64,000 bases of DNA from Talinum fruticosum (GCA_021018815.1 JAITYX010000055.1:3905422-3969421); one strand, 5' to 3'. Shown: positions 45,744 through 58,942, numbered from the stretch's first letter. Notes: a model not told the origin generated them from the sequence alone. Numbers and translations are program-made.

Positions 45744-45973
45744 ATAATTTCACCCCGTAAGTCGATAATTTTGACCGTAACAAGGAAATAAGCTTCATGT
45801 TGATAAATTTCTTCCTCTTTAACTCAAATCGATTGTGACTCATGTATTCTGCAAAAACAAAATACAAAATACCCAAATAAAATCATGTAAAACCTTTGAG
45901 TGTAATAAGAAATCCACGAATTATTAAGGTACATGGTTTAGCACTTTTCGTGGCCAAACAAGCATCATTTCAC

Positions 45974-46598
45974 TAGGGGTGAGCAAGGTTCATAGGTACT
46001 GAACCGAACCAGAACCGGTTAAATGGATAAGGTTCGAAATTGGAACCGATCAAACGGTTCGGGTAAGGTTCCTTAAACTTAGGAACTCGTCAAACGAGTT
46101 CCGGTTTCGATTTCAAAAATCAAACCCTAGAACCAAAACACTGGAACTGTTAAGAAAAATAATTTTTCTAGGATTTTCGGTTTTTAATTTGTGAATATGA
46201 GCCCCGTGTAATTTCGGGTTCAATTAGTTTGTGTTCGTGATATTCACTCTTTAAATGTAAAGAGAAACATAAAATTGATGTTTTGTTCTCTTATTTCGTT
46301 TAAGTTCTCTTCTAGCTCTTTGTGTGGAAAATTGATTTGCTATTTATTAATACTTGAAATGTAATTAGTCCAAGAATATATAATTTTTAATGCCTTAAAG
46401 TTTTTTTTCATAAAAAGATGATATGAACAGGTACCCTAGAACCAGAACCGGACCTTGAGGTTTAAGTTCCTAAAATTTAGGAACCGGTCAAACAAGTTCC
46501 AGTTTAGATTCCTAAAATTTAGGAACCTAGGTCAAATAGGGTCGAGGTCGATTCGATTTCCAATTTCGGGACATGGTACCAAAAACCGGTCACCCCTA
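45974..46598. mobile_element. hAT-like non-autonomous element
   Basis: Terminal inverted repeats TAGGGGTGAGCA and (reverse-complemented end) TAGGGGTGACCG bound 625 bp. The interior has many GGTTC/GAACC-rich blocks such as GAACCGGTTAAA. TAGGGGTG termini with such pseudo-palindromic interiors are typical of plant hAT-related elements. No convincing 8-bp target duplication remains. Confidence 0.65.
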
Positions 46599-47807
46599 AT
46601 TGGCATAGCCACTCGAAAAGACACGGCCTGATTGTGTCCTAGGTGATACAGATAAGCTCTTCCCATGTATGTCGTGGTCGGTTCTCTTCAATTCCCAAGA
46701 GTAGTGCAGAGGCCTAGGGTTAAACTTCGAATGTTCTGGAAACCTAGCTTGTCATCACTTAGTTCAATTTATTACTAACAAAAGTAAATGAAAATAAGTA
46801 AAAAGTCTAAAATATATTATTGTTCTATGACTTAAAAACTAAATGAATAAGGATATAAAAGATGTAATATTTAAAACAAACATATTCGTACGCTCTTTTC
46901 AATTGATGAAAAGGAGTTGGACATATTTAAACAGAAACGAAAAGAGTTGTAAGCATTATAACTGTAAGAAAAAACTGAAATGACATTGAAAAGGTTAGGA
47001 GTGGGCCGGTAGATTAGTTACATACATGGCTAAAAGAATAAGCATGTAATTGCTATTGTATGGTTAGACAGGTATCGTACACATTTTATTTGTTGGATCT
47101 TATCCTAGCCATACAAAATATATATTTTAAGTTAATTGATGAATTTTTAAAACGTGCTTGATACACACCTCGAAGCCACTGCTTCCTCTGCAACAAATAA
47201 AAGGGAAAATTCTAACCACAATATGCCATTTATAATTTTTTTTTTTGTTCCCATTTTATTACAAGTAGTCTAAGAAAGGTACGTGACATTATGAATATAT
47301 CTTACGAATATTTTCTCTTTCCCACAAAATAAAAAAGAAAAATGGGAGGAGTCCAAATCCTTTTCTGTTCATTTTAAAACAGTTTAAGCAATGAACTTTC
47401 TAATAATAGATGTTGTGGGTCGTCAATATATTAAAGCCACTGGTTCCAGCAGGAGCAGTCATCTTATTTACGTGCTAGAAACAAAGCAAGATTGCCGACG
47501 ATAGCTAGCGATTAAAATGAAATCTATCCACTCAAATGAAAACATGGGTATTCTGCGTAGGATACTTCATGTCCATGTCGTTATGGAATGACCTACTTGG
47601 GTCCATAACAAAAGTACATAGCTTCCCTGTGTGGATCCTAATCCAACCACGTAAATAAATGACATGATCGACTGCTTTAACCAATCAACTCATTCAATAT
47701 TCATCAAATAAAAAGTTTTTTCGCCGAAATCAATGATATATATGCTGCTTTCACACCCTAATTTTTAAAAAAAAAATAAAGCAAATATTGCAAGTTTTAT
47801 ATTTGAA

Positions 47808-47935
47808 CCTGTTCCATTTAGCTCTAAGGAGTTGTAAGATTTATTATAAACAGATTGTAAAATAGTTTTAAAATTAGTTATGAAAAGTTGTGAAAAAATT
47901 ATAAGGTTATAAATTAAAATTAAATGAAACAGAGC
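47808..47935. mobile_element. Small MITE (family 2 relative)
   Basis: The ends CCTGTTCCATTTA and TAAATGAAACAG are near inverted repeats around an AT-rich, non-coding body of about 130 bp. Confidence 0.5.
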
Positions 47936-48797
47936 GTGTCTAACATTTCAATCTCCATATATATATTTTTAATATTCTATTTCTTCGTCGATGATGCTCT
48001 AAGGAATTGTTCTATTCAATTCCCCATATATACTTGTCATCAAAATTCAACACTGAGTAACACTTATAAGCATCAATCACAACTCGTCAATGCCAAACAA
48101 AACTAATCAACATCAACCACACACTAATCATCGCTCATCAATAATTAACTACTTACAATAAGTTAAAATGAGTACGAGTCATAACCCGTTGATTAGATGA
48201 TGTCGTTTATTCACGTGGTATATAATAAGTATGAATATATAGCTACCTTGAAAATCAGATTATACAATCTTATCCCTAAATTCACTAAGTTAAAAATAAA
48301 TTGACCTTAAACTTTAAGTCATTTACGATCTGCTAGTCTACTACATAGAAAAAGGGAGCGTAGAGAAATTTAGAGAGGCATTTTAATTTTTTTGTAGTTT
48401 AATTACGCCAAAAAAAAAAACAAATAGAAATTTGTCTTTTTCAGCCATCCAAATTATGAACATTTCCTCCTCGTGTCAAAATACATAAACTCAATGCTTC
48501 TACATGTGTCAACCTGCAAACAATGAAAATAGTTTATTTATAAATCAAATAAATAATCATCAAAATTTGCAAATAAATGTTATATTATAAAAATTACATT
48601 GTTTATCTGCAGTCAAGAAAAATGCTTATACATACACCAAATAATTAATACACGTCAACAAAAGAGAAGAAAGAATGCTTATCTGAATGTGACACAAATA
48701 CTTAACTAAATGTGAAACAAATACTTATCTTTCATGACCGAGATGGTGGTGACAATGACGGAGAGGGAATAGGAAAATATCTTCTGTTTAAAGTTAG

Positions 48798-48865
48798 ATA
48801 CAAAAATGCGTAGAAATAAAAATAAAAATAGAAATAGAAATAGAAACAAATAAAAACGAATAAAA

Positions 48866-48900
<35 letters not shown>
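48798..48900. repeat. MITE family 3 relative plus (ATT)n microsatellite
   Basis: TTCTGTTTAAAGTTAGATAC followed by an AAATAGAAAT array resembles the left half of 39915-40144. It ends in an (ATT)n run at about 48867-48900. Confidence 0.5.
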
Positions 48901-48903
<3 letters not shown>

Positions 48904-49529
48904 CCTTCCACCTTGCCAATTTTATCAATGCATGGTAAAACGAAGGAAAATTATTTTTATAATTGTTTGCCCTAAAAATCCTTGTTTTATGCCAGAAAAG
49001 ACTCCATTAAAATATGAGCTCCAAAAATAATTATTAAAAACCATACATTCAATAAACCATTAAATTAACTAAATCACAAATTTTTTAAAATTTTTTTTAC
49101 CTAAATAGCTTCATTTTCTACTAGCTCTTTTTGTACTCCCCAGACTACTCTTTTTTCCATAAATAGTTTGGCAAAAAGATAAAAAACAGTAACCATATAA
49201 CCAACAAAATAATTGTAGGATAAATCTAAAATTTCCTACCATTGATATCTCAATCCACCTTTAATATTCGCTAGAAAGAGAGGAGTCTAACCTTGAGCAA
49301 AATTATGTGACCCAATCTATAGAAGTTAGATTCGAGTGATACCTTAATTTAGTCCCCCACAAAACACCTGCTGATTTCCTCTCTTCGTTCCCCTTCGAAA
49401 AATATCCTCTATATGTAGGCTGATTCTACGCAAACATCACCTTCCTCATTAATCAATTAGTTTGGCCCATCAACACTCTAACTCCCCAGACTACCCTTAG
49501 AAAGGGCATTTAGATTTCATAATAATGCC

Positions 49530-49537
49530 TATAAATA
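49530..49537 (+). promoter_or_regulatory. TATA box of TPS-4, conserved with TPS-5
   Basis: TATAAATA lies about 130 bp before the ATG. The string TTTCATAATAATGC, one variable base and then TATAAATA is shared with TPS-5 (ending at 59061), so the core promoter was copied with the gene. Confidence 0.75.
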
Positions 49538-49668
49538 TGACATGGCCAGCTTAGCTCCTTACACACTACCTTAGTAGCAGCAACCCTTTGCTTTCCCCTC
49601 TTTTCCTTTTTTTTTTTTGTTGGGAAAATATTATCATTAACAAATATATATAAATATTATATATAATT

Positions 49669-52600
49669 ATGGGCTGCAATTCTCCTTCAGCGGTTGCAAC
49701 GTTGGAAAACACTTTGAAGCGTTCGTCGGCAAATTTCCATCCTTGCTTATGGGGTGATCATTTCCTTTCTTTCTCACCTGAGTTTTTGGTAATTTCTTCC
49801 ATCCTTGATTATTCATATTTTTGGAGTTTAAAAGCGGGTTATACAATCCTACATGTTAATAAAATAAAAGGACATAGAACATATTTACGAGTTTGTGAGT
49901 TACCGTACCCGTTACAGATTGGTTTCATGTCGTAACATCGGTCACTTATCTTATATGTATTGCTCGTTTGTTAAAGACACAACTCATATAAAATTTAACG
50001 AGTACTCACACATCATATTAGATACGATTACATTCGATGGTCTTAATTTCTGTACAGACTGTGGATGCATGGAAAAAGGAGGCTGCAAGTTTAAAAGAGA
50101 AGGTGAGGGAGAAGTTCATCAATCTCTTGGGAAAAAGGGATGGGCTTGGAGAACAATTGAAGTTGATTGATGTCATTCAGAGGTTAGGGGTTGCATACCA
50201 TTTTGAGGAAGAAATTGATGAAACATTGAACAAAATTTTCCATAATCATCATCTTCAAGAAGAAGATGATGATAACCTATTCATCTCAGCTCTCCGATTT
50301 CGACTACTCCGAGAGCATGGATACAAGTGTTCATCCGGTAAGTTAATCTATTTCTACGTTCTTTTTTTCGATAATTAATAAAATTTATAAAAATGGATAC
50401 AAGTGTTCATCCGGTAAGTTAATCTATTCCTACGTTCTTTTTTTCGGTAATTGATAAAATCTGTAAAAACAAGTGATGTAACATGTGATATTATTAGTAA
50501 TAATATACACGTTTTATACACCCCTCTCCTTAATAGTACGAAATAGATACATAACCCTTTAAAAAACACAAACTCGTTAAAATAAGAAAATTACAGAAAC
50601 CTCCCCCACCCCCATACGAAAAAAACAAGAGGAAAGAAAAAGGAGAGGGAGAGGGAGGACAGAGAAACTGATTAAACTTTTTGCATGGCTTGGATATTCA
50701 CGAGAGTACGTGTGGATATCAATTAAAATTTTAAATTGATGGTCGAAGATTTAAGAAATATTTTAAAATTTGACATATCTCTCATGATGCATAAGCTCCT
50801 TAACCTTGCATAATATTTTATTCATTTTTTGTAAATTTAAATTATCTATTTATTGGGCTTCCTGCGTAGGAAGAAGCCCTCCGTTTGCCACCGGCCAATG
50901 GGATTAGGGAGAGAGATAAGTGGTGGATCCATATAAAAGGGTGTTCACTACTTTTCAAATTTTTTAAAATTAATATCAATTATTATTTATTGAAGTCCAT
51001 ATCAAAAACGTGAAGAATTTTTCAAAAAATATGAAAACTTTTTTTGTCATTATTATTATATCGTTTGTTTAATAACAATTTAAACAAAAGTTTAAATTAA
51101 TGGTTAAAGACATAGGAATAAATTATATTCTACCACGTCCCTTCATGCGAATGTTCTTTGGGTTTAAAGTTTGGATACAACAAAGGTTCCTCTTTACTTT
51201 ATACAATAATCAATATGGGGGTGTTGAGATTCGAACCCGAGACCCCTCACTCGTAAAAGCTTTGATATCATATTCAAAAACCGATTGGTTGAAGTTGGTT
51301 CTTTAACATGGTATCGAGCTGAGGTTTCTCATCGTTTGCCAGCGCCACCCCATCGGATCATGGCACGTGTTGGGCCTTGTTAGTAGCCCACACGTGGGGT
51401 GGGGGAAATCTCATATTGACAAATTAAGAGATCTTGAGCATGTTTATAAACTTGTGAGTTACTCCTCCCGTTACCAATTGATTTTGGGATGAAATCTCAT
51501 GGACTTATATGTACATTGCTCGGTTGAATTAAGGCCCAAATTTAATATAGTTGTTGTTACTGCGAAAAGGAGAATGTAAGGAACAAAAGTTGGAGGTTAG
51601 GACTATATTTTTCTAGATATTAATGTACTTTTAAATTAATTTTTTAGGTCCTAAAAATTTATTGTGCAAAAATACAATGGATCATAAAAGCAAAATTTTC
51701 GTCACTAACTTCTAAGTAAAAAATAGTTAAATCCATAATTTTGCATGTTATTATTTGACATTATTATTTTACTTAAAATTAAATTTGGCTTTGTAGATGT
51801 ATTCAACAAGTTCAAAGAGGGCAAGAATAAGTTTAAGGAAGGAGGGGATGTACAAGCCTTGTTAAGTCTGTATGAAGCAGCAAACCTTAGAGTCCATGGA
51901 GAAGACATATTAGAAAGAGCTCTTGACTTCACTACAGCCAAGCTCAAAGAAATGGCACCTCATCTTCAACCTTCTCTAGCCAAACAAGTCCACCATGCCC
52001 TGTATCGACCTATGCGAAAGGCCCTTCCAAGAGTATACGCTAGGGATTTCATGTCTTTCTACGAACAAGACGATTTCCATGACCAAATCCTCCTCAAATT
52101 TGCAAAGATCGATTTTAATATTCTACAGAAGCAACACCAAGAGGAGCTAAGTATCATTTCTAGGTATATTACCGATGGACATTAACTGCCATTCTACTGG
52201 TTGCCAATTTAGTCAATAATATTTTACCTCAAAATTTATTTGAATATCGATATCGATGCGAAGTTAACAAGTGTTTTTCCCACACCTTTTGTGTAGATGG
52301 TGGAGAAGTCTAGATGTGGTGGTGAACTTCCCATTTGCAAGAGATAGAATAGCGGAGGGCTATTTTTGGATGATTTCAGCATATTTCGAACCTAAATACT
52401 CCTTCGCCAGGATGTTCTTCTCCAAAATAATTGCCATGGCTTCCATTCTTGATGACATCTTTGACAATGTCTTTGGTATACAAGCGGAGTTAGACCTCTT
52501 CAACCAGGCGATTCAGAGGTCCGTAATAGTATTTTCTTTCACATATAATCGTGTATATTCTCTCCATTCCAAAAGTAATGTATACGTCCATATTTCTAGT

Positions 52601-53761
52601 TCCTCACTCAAAAATGTAACTTTGATTTCAATAATTTTTGTCCTTTCATAATTTGGTAAGAGGTGGCTAATGAAATTATAATGATTTTCTTACAAAAGAA
52701 AAAATTATCAAAGTTTACATTGGATATAATCTACACCCGAAGCTTTGTTCTAAGATTTAAATTTGGACTAACCTTATTAGGTGGGACATTAACGCCATGG
52801 ATAAACTCCCCAAATACATGAAGCTTTGGTTCCAGGCGTTACTGGAAGTTTACGACGAAGTCGAGGAAGAACTAGCAAACACTGGGAGATCATTTGCATT
52901 ATGCTACGCAAAAGACTCAGTAAGCATGAAAATTAGCTAGTTTTTAAATTGATTCAGAAGAGGTGTTAAGGCAAGTTTAATAGTTTGAGGCCTAATAGCA
53001 AGGCTTCCAGAAAGATTTTTATAAATGAAAAATGAAAAGAAATTAAACAAGTAAATCTAGGGAGAAAACTCATTGTAAGATGACTTGATGCCACGCGTGG
53101 GCAGATGAAGGATGCAGTGAACGGCTATCACGAGGAATCAAAATGGCGGCAGCTACTCTTTGAAAGTAACAGGGCGAGACCAACAATGGAACAGTACACG
53201 AAGATGGCATTTGCTACAACTTGTTACCAAATGCTTGCAATATCATCACTTGTTGGGATGGGAGAGATCGCAACTAAGGAAGCCTTCGACTGGTTGCTCG
53301 GTGGACCTCAAATGCTCCAAGCTGCATGTCTCATATGCCGGTTCATGGATGACATTGCTGGACATCAGGTAATTAAGGATCAAGATATAAATTCAACAGA
53401 TCCATTTCGGATCATGTTAATTTGAACCATGATACTGTACCATGTACAATGATTATGGTTTAATGTGCAGTTTGAGCAACAAAGAGAGCATGTACCTTCG
53501 GCGGTAGAATGCTACATGGACGAGAAAGGGGTTTCGGAGGAGGAGGCATGTAAGGAGCTCAATGAACAAATTAAAGAGGCATGGAAGGATTTAAATGAAG
53601 CTTTCCTGGATCCTCAAAGCCCTCCCATGCCTATTCTTATGCGCGTCCTCAACTTGACTCGAGTGATGGAGCTCATGTACAAGGAAGAAGATGGCTACAC
53701 TCATTCTGCCTACAGCAAGCCTTACCTTCTTTCTTTGCTCGTTGATCCCTTAGAATTATGA
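49669..53761 (+). CDS. TPS-4: intact TPS-a sesquiterpene synthase
   Basis: The one complete, uninterrupted terpene synthase in the window, predicted to cyclise farnesyl diphosphate in the cytosol. Exons: 49669-49788, 50058-50337, 51797-52163, 52297-52518, 52781-52919, 53105-53368, 53471-53761. They total 1,683 nt, 560 residues, with GT-AG borders and the standard seven-exon TPS-a phases. It starts MGCNSPSAVATLE; FHPCLWGDHFL takes the place of RR(X8)W. RDR lies at about 271-273, DDIFD at 308-312 and DDIAGHQFE at 458-466, where G replaces the usual S/T ligand of the NSE/DTE motif, a variant known in other active TPS-a enzymes. The C-terminus is VDPLEL. It is close to TPS-3 and to TPS-5 exon 1. 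Introns 1 and 2 carry LTR/TRIM-like sequence, and the exon 2 donor region is tandemly duplicated. The product cannot be predicted from sequence. Confidence 0.95.
49840..50015 (+). repeat. LTR/TRIM-like fragment in TPS-4 intron 1
   Basis: GAACATATTTACGAGTTTGTGAGTTACC and what follows up to TATATGTATTGCTCG align with 51430-51525 and 61320-61405. This fragment has no visible primer-binding site. Confidence 0.55.
50317..50468 (+). repeat. 76-bp tandem duplication spanning the TPS-4 exon 2 splice donor
   Basis: Units start at 50317 and 50393, each with ATGGATACAAGTG, TTCATCCG and GTAAGTTAATC, and differ at only a few positions. The authentic donor is at 50338-50339. The second copy repeats the last 21 bases of the exon plus an identical donor. 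Confidence 0.93.
51221..51560 (+). mobile_element. TRIM-like LTR element in TPS-4 intron 2
   Basis: TTTAACA is followed by TGGTATCGAGCT (51309-51320), a degenerate form of TGGTATCAGAGC, the primer-binding site complementary to initiator tRNA-Met. A short internal region leads to a polypurine-like GTGGGGTGGGGGAAA (about 51394-51408), then an LTR-like block (51409-51560) matching those at 49840 and 61300. There is no coding capacity, as expected for a terminal-repeat retrotransposon in miniature. Confidence 0.6.
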
Positions 53762-54419
53762 TCCGTTCATAATAAATCTTCATTACGAGTTGAACAAATA
53801 AATGTTAATAAGTTTTGTTTAATCTTTTAGCTTGCATTCTTAGATCATTGACTGTAAAGTGCGTCGAGTTTGATTGGTTGCCTGTTCGAGTAAGAAACTC
53901 TTGTGGTATATGATGTGATAATTAAAGTTTTAATAATTCAGCAAGAATTCCAGTTTTCATTCACATTACAAACATATTGCCATAGACTTCGAGAAGTTTT
54001 TGAAGATAAACACCTAAAAGTTAAAAAGGCCAACGTGGTTAAAAAAAAAATTATCGACATGGTTAGAGCTCGGACAATGAGTCGGGTTGGGCTGTGCTAG
54101 GGTCAACCCATTATTATGAGGGTCGGGGAGGTCAACCAAAAAAATTAAATGGCCTGGGCTGGGTCATGGGGTCAGCAGTTCCTGACCAGCCCACAACTTT
54201 CCCATGACCCTTATTATTAATTTCTACCCTCAACAAAATGTGCATCATATCTGAAAACTAATTCACCCTGTTGTATACCACCAAAATTTTACATGTACTC
54301 CATGATTTATTTTTGCTTGCCATGATTCATAAATTTTACAGGAACTCCGTGATTCATTTTTGCTTGCCATGATTCATTTTTCTTGCCAGACACTGAATAG
54401 AGCAATGTGAAAAAAATAT

Positions 54420-55290
54420 CTTTTTAACAGGGAAATGAGGGGGAAATAGAGTCCAGGCAAGCATCAACGTCTTGTTAGAATCATCATTATTACATCTGTC
54501 CATGGATGACCACTCTTCAGCTCGTATTCTTTCTACAACTTCTGTATGATCTGCTGCTGCCATGGACCAACATCAATCTTTGTTGTGTGCATTAACACGT
54601 TGACCTGTGCCCCAAAAGGCAAATAAATCAAGAACAGCAGAAGAGTGTTGTTAAGTCATGTAAATGCATTGTGAATTGAACCTTTTCACTTTGTATATTA
54701 AGTGAAATGGCAACTATCAGTTATCACTCCCTGGATGTGCTCCTTTGATCTCAATTTAAAGGTATGAATAGCTTTTAAGAACTCATATTCTTCATGCATT
54801 CATCTTCATAAAATCCATCCTAGATACAACTTATATACAAATGGATTAAAAAATGCCCAATTCACAGTACGCTACCAGAGAATTGTTGAGGAAAACGCAT
54901 GAAAATAGATTAAAATCATCAAACCCAGAATGCCTAAATGATTGGTTTTAGATGTTTCCTATGCCCAGGAGTGACGGTGAAGGGAAGAATCCAGAAAATG
55001 TGCATCACAGTCATATTAATCATGGAAATGAAGAAATCAACTATAATCAAAGGAAGACACTGTTCTAGGGAGGAAGAAGAAAGGATAGAAAGAAAGAGGT
55101 TACCTGATGTGTTGAGCCTGAAGATGGATCGAACATTCAACTTTCCCCAAGATTTTTACGAGTTTGGCAGAGAGAGATTGGCTGCAGAGAGAGAGCAGTG
55201 GCAGAAACAGGAGGTCGGCAGAGAGAGAGAGGAGGCAGAGGCCAAGAGAGAGAGCGAAAAGACAGAAGGTGAATAGAGGGTGCAAAACGA
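54420..55290 (-). other. Possible transcribed remnant, two exons, minus strand
   Basis: A CT-rich leader-like stretch (about 55290-55104) ends at a donor GT (55103-55102). An acceptor AG (54606-54605) starts a second segment that reads VNVLMHTTKIDVGPWQQQ and then IIQKL followed by TAG, with the frame open for another ~20 codons. The compositional break and canonical splice signals suggest a gene end or decayed gene. I do not recognise the peptide. Confidence 0.25.
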
Positions 55291-56583
55291 CCCAGACCCT
55301 GACCCTTCTAACTGACCAACCGTTGATCCACATTCGGCCCATTTTTAAATATATTTATTAGATGTTAATCCTTTTAAAACTTAAATGGACCTCGACCCTT
55401 TTTAATATGATACTGATTCTGAAAGTTTATAAAAACCCCGTCCATTACCTACATTTAGACATAATGATCAAGGTACCATCAGCGAAAAAATTTTAAAATA
55501 ATTACAAAGGTGTCAACAAATTTCAAAATAATTATAAAGTTGTATCCTCTAATTTGTTTAGTAAGGATTGCCGAAACAGGCCACACTCGGAACGTACAAG
55601 TTCGCATGCTCAAGTGGCTGGCTTAATTGCTGCTTTCCACTGTTTTTATTAGACCTACCACCCGATCATTGGTCTTGTCAAATGTAAACATCCTTTATTT
55701 TAATTTCAATGAATAGTACTCAGTAACTAATAGTAAATAACACTCAGCAACTCGGTGAACAAACTCAAGTTGTTGCAATTTGACAGTGAACAATACTTGT
55801 CAATCTAATGAACAAATCAAACTTAATAGTGAATAACCTTGGATAACTCGATAAAATGAAAGTAAAATCTTGTAATGAACATATTTAACATTCCACTGAA
55901 TCAACTTCCACTTCATGATAAACTATTACAATCAAGTTATGAACAAACTGGAGTCACACAATTAACAATATATTGAGTGAAAAATTAAAAGTTTTATAGT
56001 GAGTTTCCGAGTAGAGCATAACCAGGGGACAATTATGTATCGATTAACGAACAATTTAATATGGATTAATGAACAATTTCAAATGGACTATGAACAAATC
56101 AACAATTTGATATCAATAATAATTAAGTATCAATCTCAATTTGGTTATAAAACCTCAATCGTATCTTAATATCAATAATCACAAAACAGAGATAATGATA
56201 AATGTTAGATGAAGAAATTTTAATGGCTTCATTTTGTATAGAACTTATGATATGTGGGAATATTTTTTACAAAAACTAGAAACTAAATTTTCTGACAAAA
56301 TAAAACAATAATTTACTTAATTATATGTAAAAAAAATTATTGAAAATGATAGTGAGAACCGCTGAGTAGTTTTGAGCGAGAATTATGGATGATGATTTGC
56401 AGAGAATTCATGGACATTTAGAACACTTATTAAATTTTTTTAATCTCAATATTTACAATGTTTACATGATATATGTGCATATATGTGGCTATGATGGAAG
56501 CTTATACTCCTATATGCATATCAGAATTTGCTATTCAACAGCTTATCAATTCAACCACTAATTAGCATTCCTATAGAGTTGTG

Positions 56584-56584
<1 letters not shown>

Positions 56585-56664
<80 letters not shown>
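56585..56664. repeat. (ATT)n microsatellite, about 26 units
   Basis: The longest trinucleotide run in the window, uninterrupted. Confidence 0.97.
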
Positions 56665-58526
56665 TGAGGGACTATCATACCACATGGTACAAAAGTGCCA
56701 ATAATTTTCCCTGTATAAGATTAATTTTTTTAAGAAAAATATTATGAGACAGACAAGTTAAGGGCAACTTTTTATTACAGCAAGATGACTAATTACTCAT
56801 ACAACAAGATGACTCTTGTTACACTATCATGATTAGTTACTCATAAATTAAATAACCACAAAATAAGTGTCTAGTCATCCTTTAAAAAGTTATCTTTTAT
56901 AAGTCCGTCTCGCCAAATACTTTTATGAGACGGTCTCACATAAAAAATTTATGATCATAATTATAATTGTTGACAAGGGAAGTTAAAAATCCCCACTGCA
57001 TGTGCGTGTAGGAAGGGATAACAATGTTCATCGATGAGGCCAACAATTAAACGTACTGCACAAACAATATTGCTTTCAATTCGATCGATATTTAAGAACT
57101 AAATGTTAATGAAGTTTTAGCAAATTAGGCCTACTAAGTTGTACAAAATAAAGATGCATATGTCTAGAAAAAACACGTTTAAATTTTGGCCTTTTACATC
57201 TCACGTCACATATTCAAAGCGGTACAAAAGAAATTATATAAGCAAAATTCTCCATAAATCTCGTCCATATCTCACATAAACATTGTGAAGTTAGGATCAA
57301 AGCGTCACATAAAATTGTGAAGCTAGGATTAAAGGGGGCAAGATAAGTATTCTTTGGTACATACGAGGTGCAAATGTCAATTTATGTGAAATTTAAACCC
57401 ATAATTTGTTGTGGATGGTCTCTGAATGTTGCTGCAAATATCGACTTATGCGAAATTTAAACCTGCAATTTGTTGTGGTTGGTTTGTGAATGTTGATAAC
57501 CATTCAGCGTGTAGATAAGGATGTAGTTATTCGAAATAAATATTGTAAATGTTAATAAATATGTTCTTTTGTTATGTAAATAAGCATTATGTTATTATAT
57601 ACATAGGTATGCTTTCTTGGTATGTAAGATTATAAAATTAAAGAAAGTTAAAAATATAATGGTTTTGAAAAAAATATATATATAATTGTAATTCAATGTC
57701 AAGTCTCTAATTAGATACATAATAATATATTAATACTAAAAAGCTAAAACAAAAATCAAAGTAAAAGATGGGGAAAGTGTGAAGACTTTTCTTTCTAAAA
57801 TGGACAAGTAAGGCAACTTGTAAACAGCTCTCCGTACATTTTGTTGAAGGAAGGATGAAAATATCTTAGTATTATTGTAATATCTGCATGTAGTAATATT
57901 GTTGGATAATTCGTTCACGTTGTTAATGTGGGGGCCTTCTAGAAATATCTAATATTAACGTGTTATTTATCAAGATATTCGACTTTTATAAAAATCCAAA
58001 AGAAATAAAGATTTTTAAATTGTGTGAATGCTAAAACTACTCTGATCCACCGATTCACAAAACTTACCTAAATTAATGACTAAACCGATACCCGAATTAG
58101 CTAATGTGAAGTAAACCCGAAACCCGAAATTACATGAGTTGAACCAAACACAAACAAAACATGTTCCGAGTAAAGTTAGTTTTTTATTTATAAAATAAGT
58201 TTATTTGACTAAATTTAAACCGACCTTAAGTCAACCCAAACAAGAAGACATACGACCTAAGATCGAAATTGAAGTTAATTTTATTAATCTTAACATAATC
58301 CAACTAAATTTAGTTTAGGGGGACCAAAAATATAACCTAAAATAATCCGATGTAACAGCTTAACTACCTCTTATATATCAATCTAAATATCCCCTCATAA
58401 TTATCGAATCCCTGGAAAAAAAAAAACATGCAAAGCAATGATCAATCATGCAAAACAAAGGGCACTCCCACTTTTTATTTTATTTAAAGGAAAAATAAAA
58501 AGAATTTTAACCAACATCAATTATAT

Positions 58527-58942
58527 GGACGTGTTCGATAAAATTAAGCTGTTTTAATAATTTCTAGCTGTTTTAGTAACTATTAGCTGTTTCGAGTGAT
58601 TAACTATCATTGATTAGATGTTAGCGAGTTAGATGTTCAACTAGTGGGTTAAGATAAATGTGTTTGATAATATTAGTTGTTTATGTAGCAAATTTATATA
58701 AAATGATTTAAAAGGACACTATGGATACAAACTTTTAGAAAATAAAAAAGAGAATTTCATAAATATATGTACAAGCATTATATAATTGTTTTGAAAACGT
58801 TACATTGAGTATCTTTTCGAAAACAATGACATAAACCTTTAATCATTGTGTCAAACACTACTTTACCAAAGAATTATATTTTTAAATAAATAGTATTTTA
58901 ATTCCTCAAAAATACTAACTACTACCTCAAAAATGAATTCCG
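58527..58942 (+). mobile_element. MITE family 1, copy C, upstream of TPS-5
   Basis: GGACGTGTTCGATAAAATTAAGCTG at its start and GTTAAGATAAATGTGTTTGATAAT inside match copy B in the same orientation; the right half is more diverged and the right border is uncertain. It interrupts promoter sequence that is continuous at 62435-62510. Confidence 0.6.

Larger units (their letters stand above)
42979..49520. other. 6.5-kb intergenic region, repeat-rich
   Basis: Between TPS-3 and the TPS-4 promoter. It holds MITE family 1 copy B, a hAT-like element, MITE family 2 and 3 relatives and an (ATT)n run. No exon of a known family was found in any frame. Confidence 0.7.
53762..58525. other. Intergenic region between TPS-4 and TPS-5
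   Basis: No firmly supported gene. It contains a minus-strand exon pair of unknown nature (54420-55290), degenerate AATGAACAA-type repeats (about 55690-56130) and a long (ATT)n run. From 56700 to 58525 I see only AT-rich unique DNA and poly(A/T) tracts. Confidence 0.6.

Noticed and set aside
54938..55276. 112-codon plus-strand frame rich in Glu and Arg
   Set aside because: It lies antisense to a CT-rich leader-like stretch; the composition comes from GA repeats.
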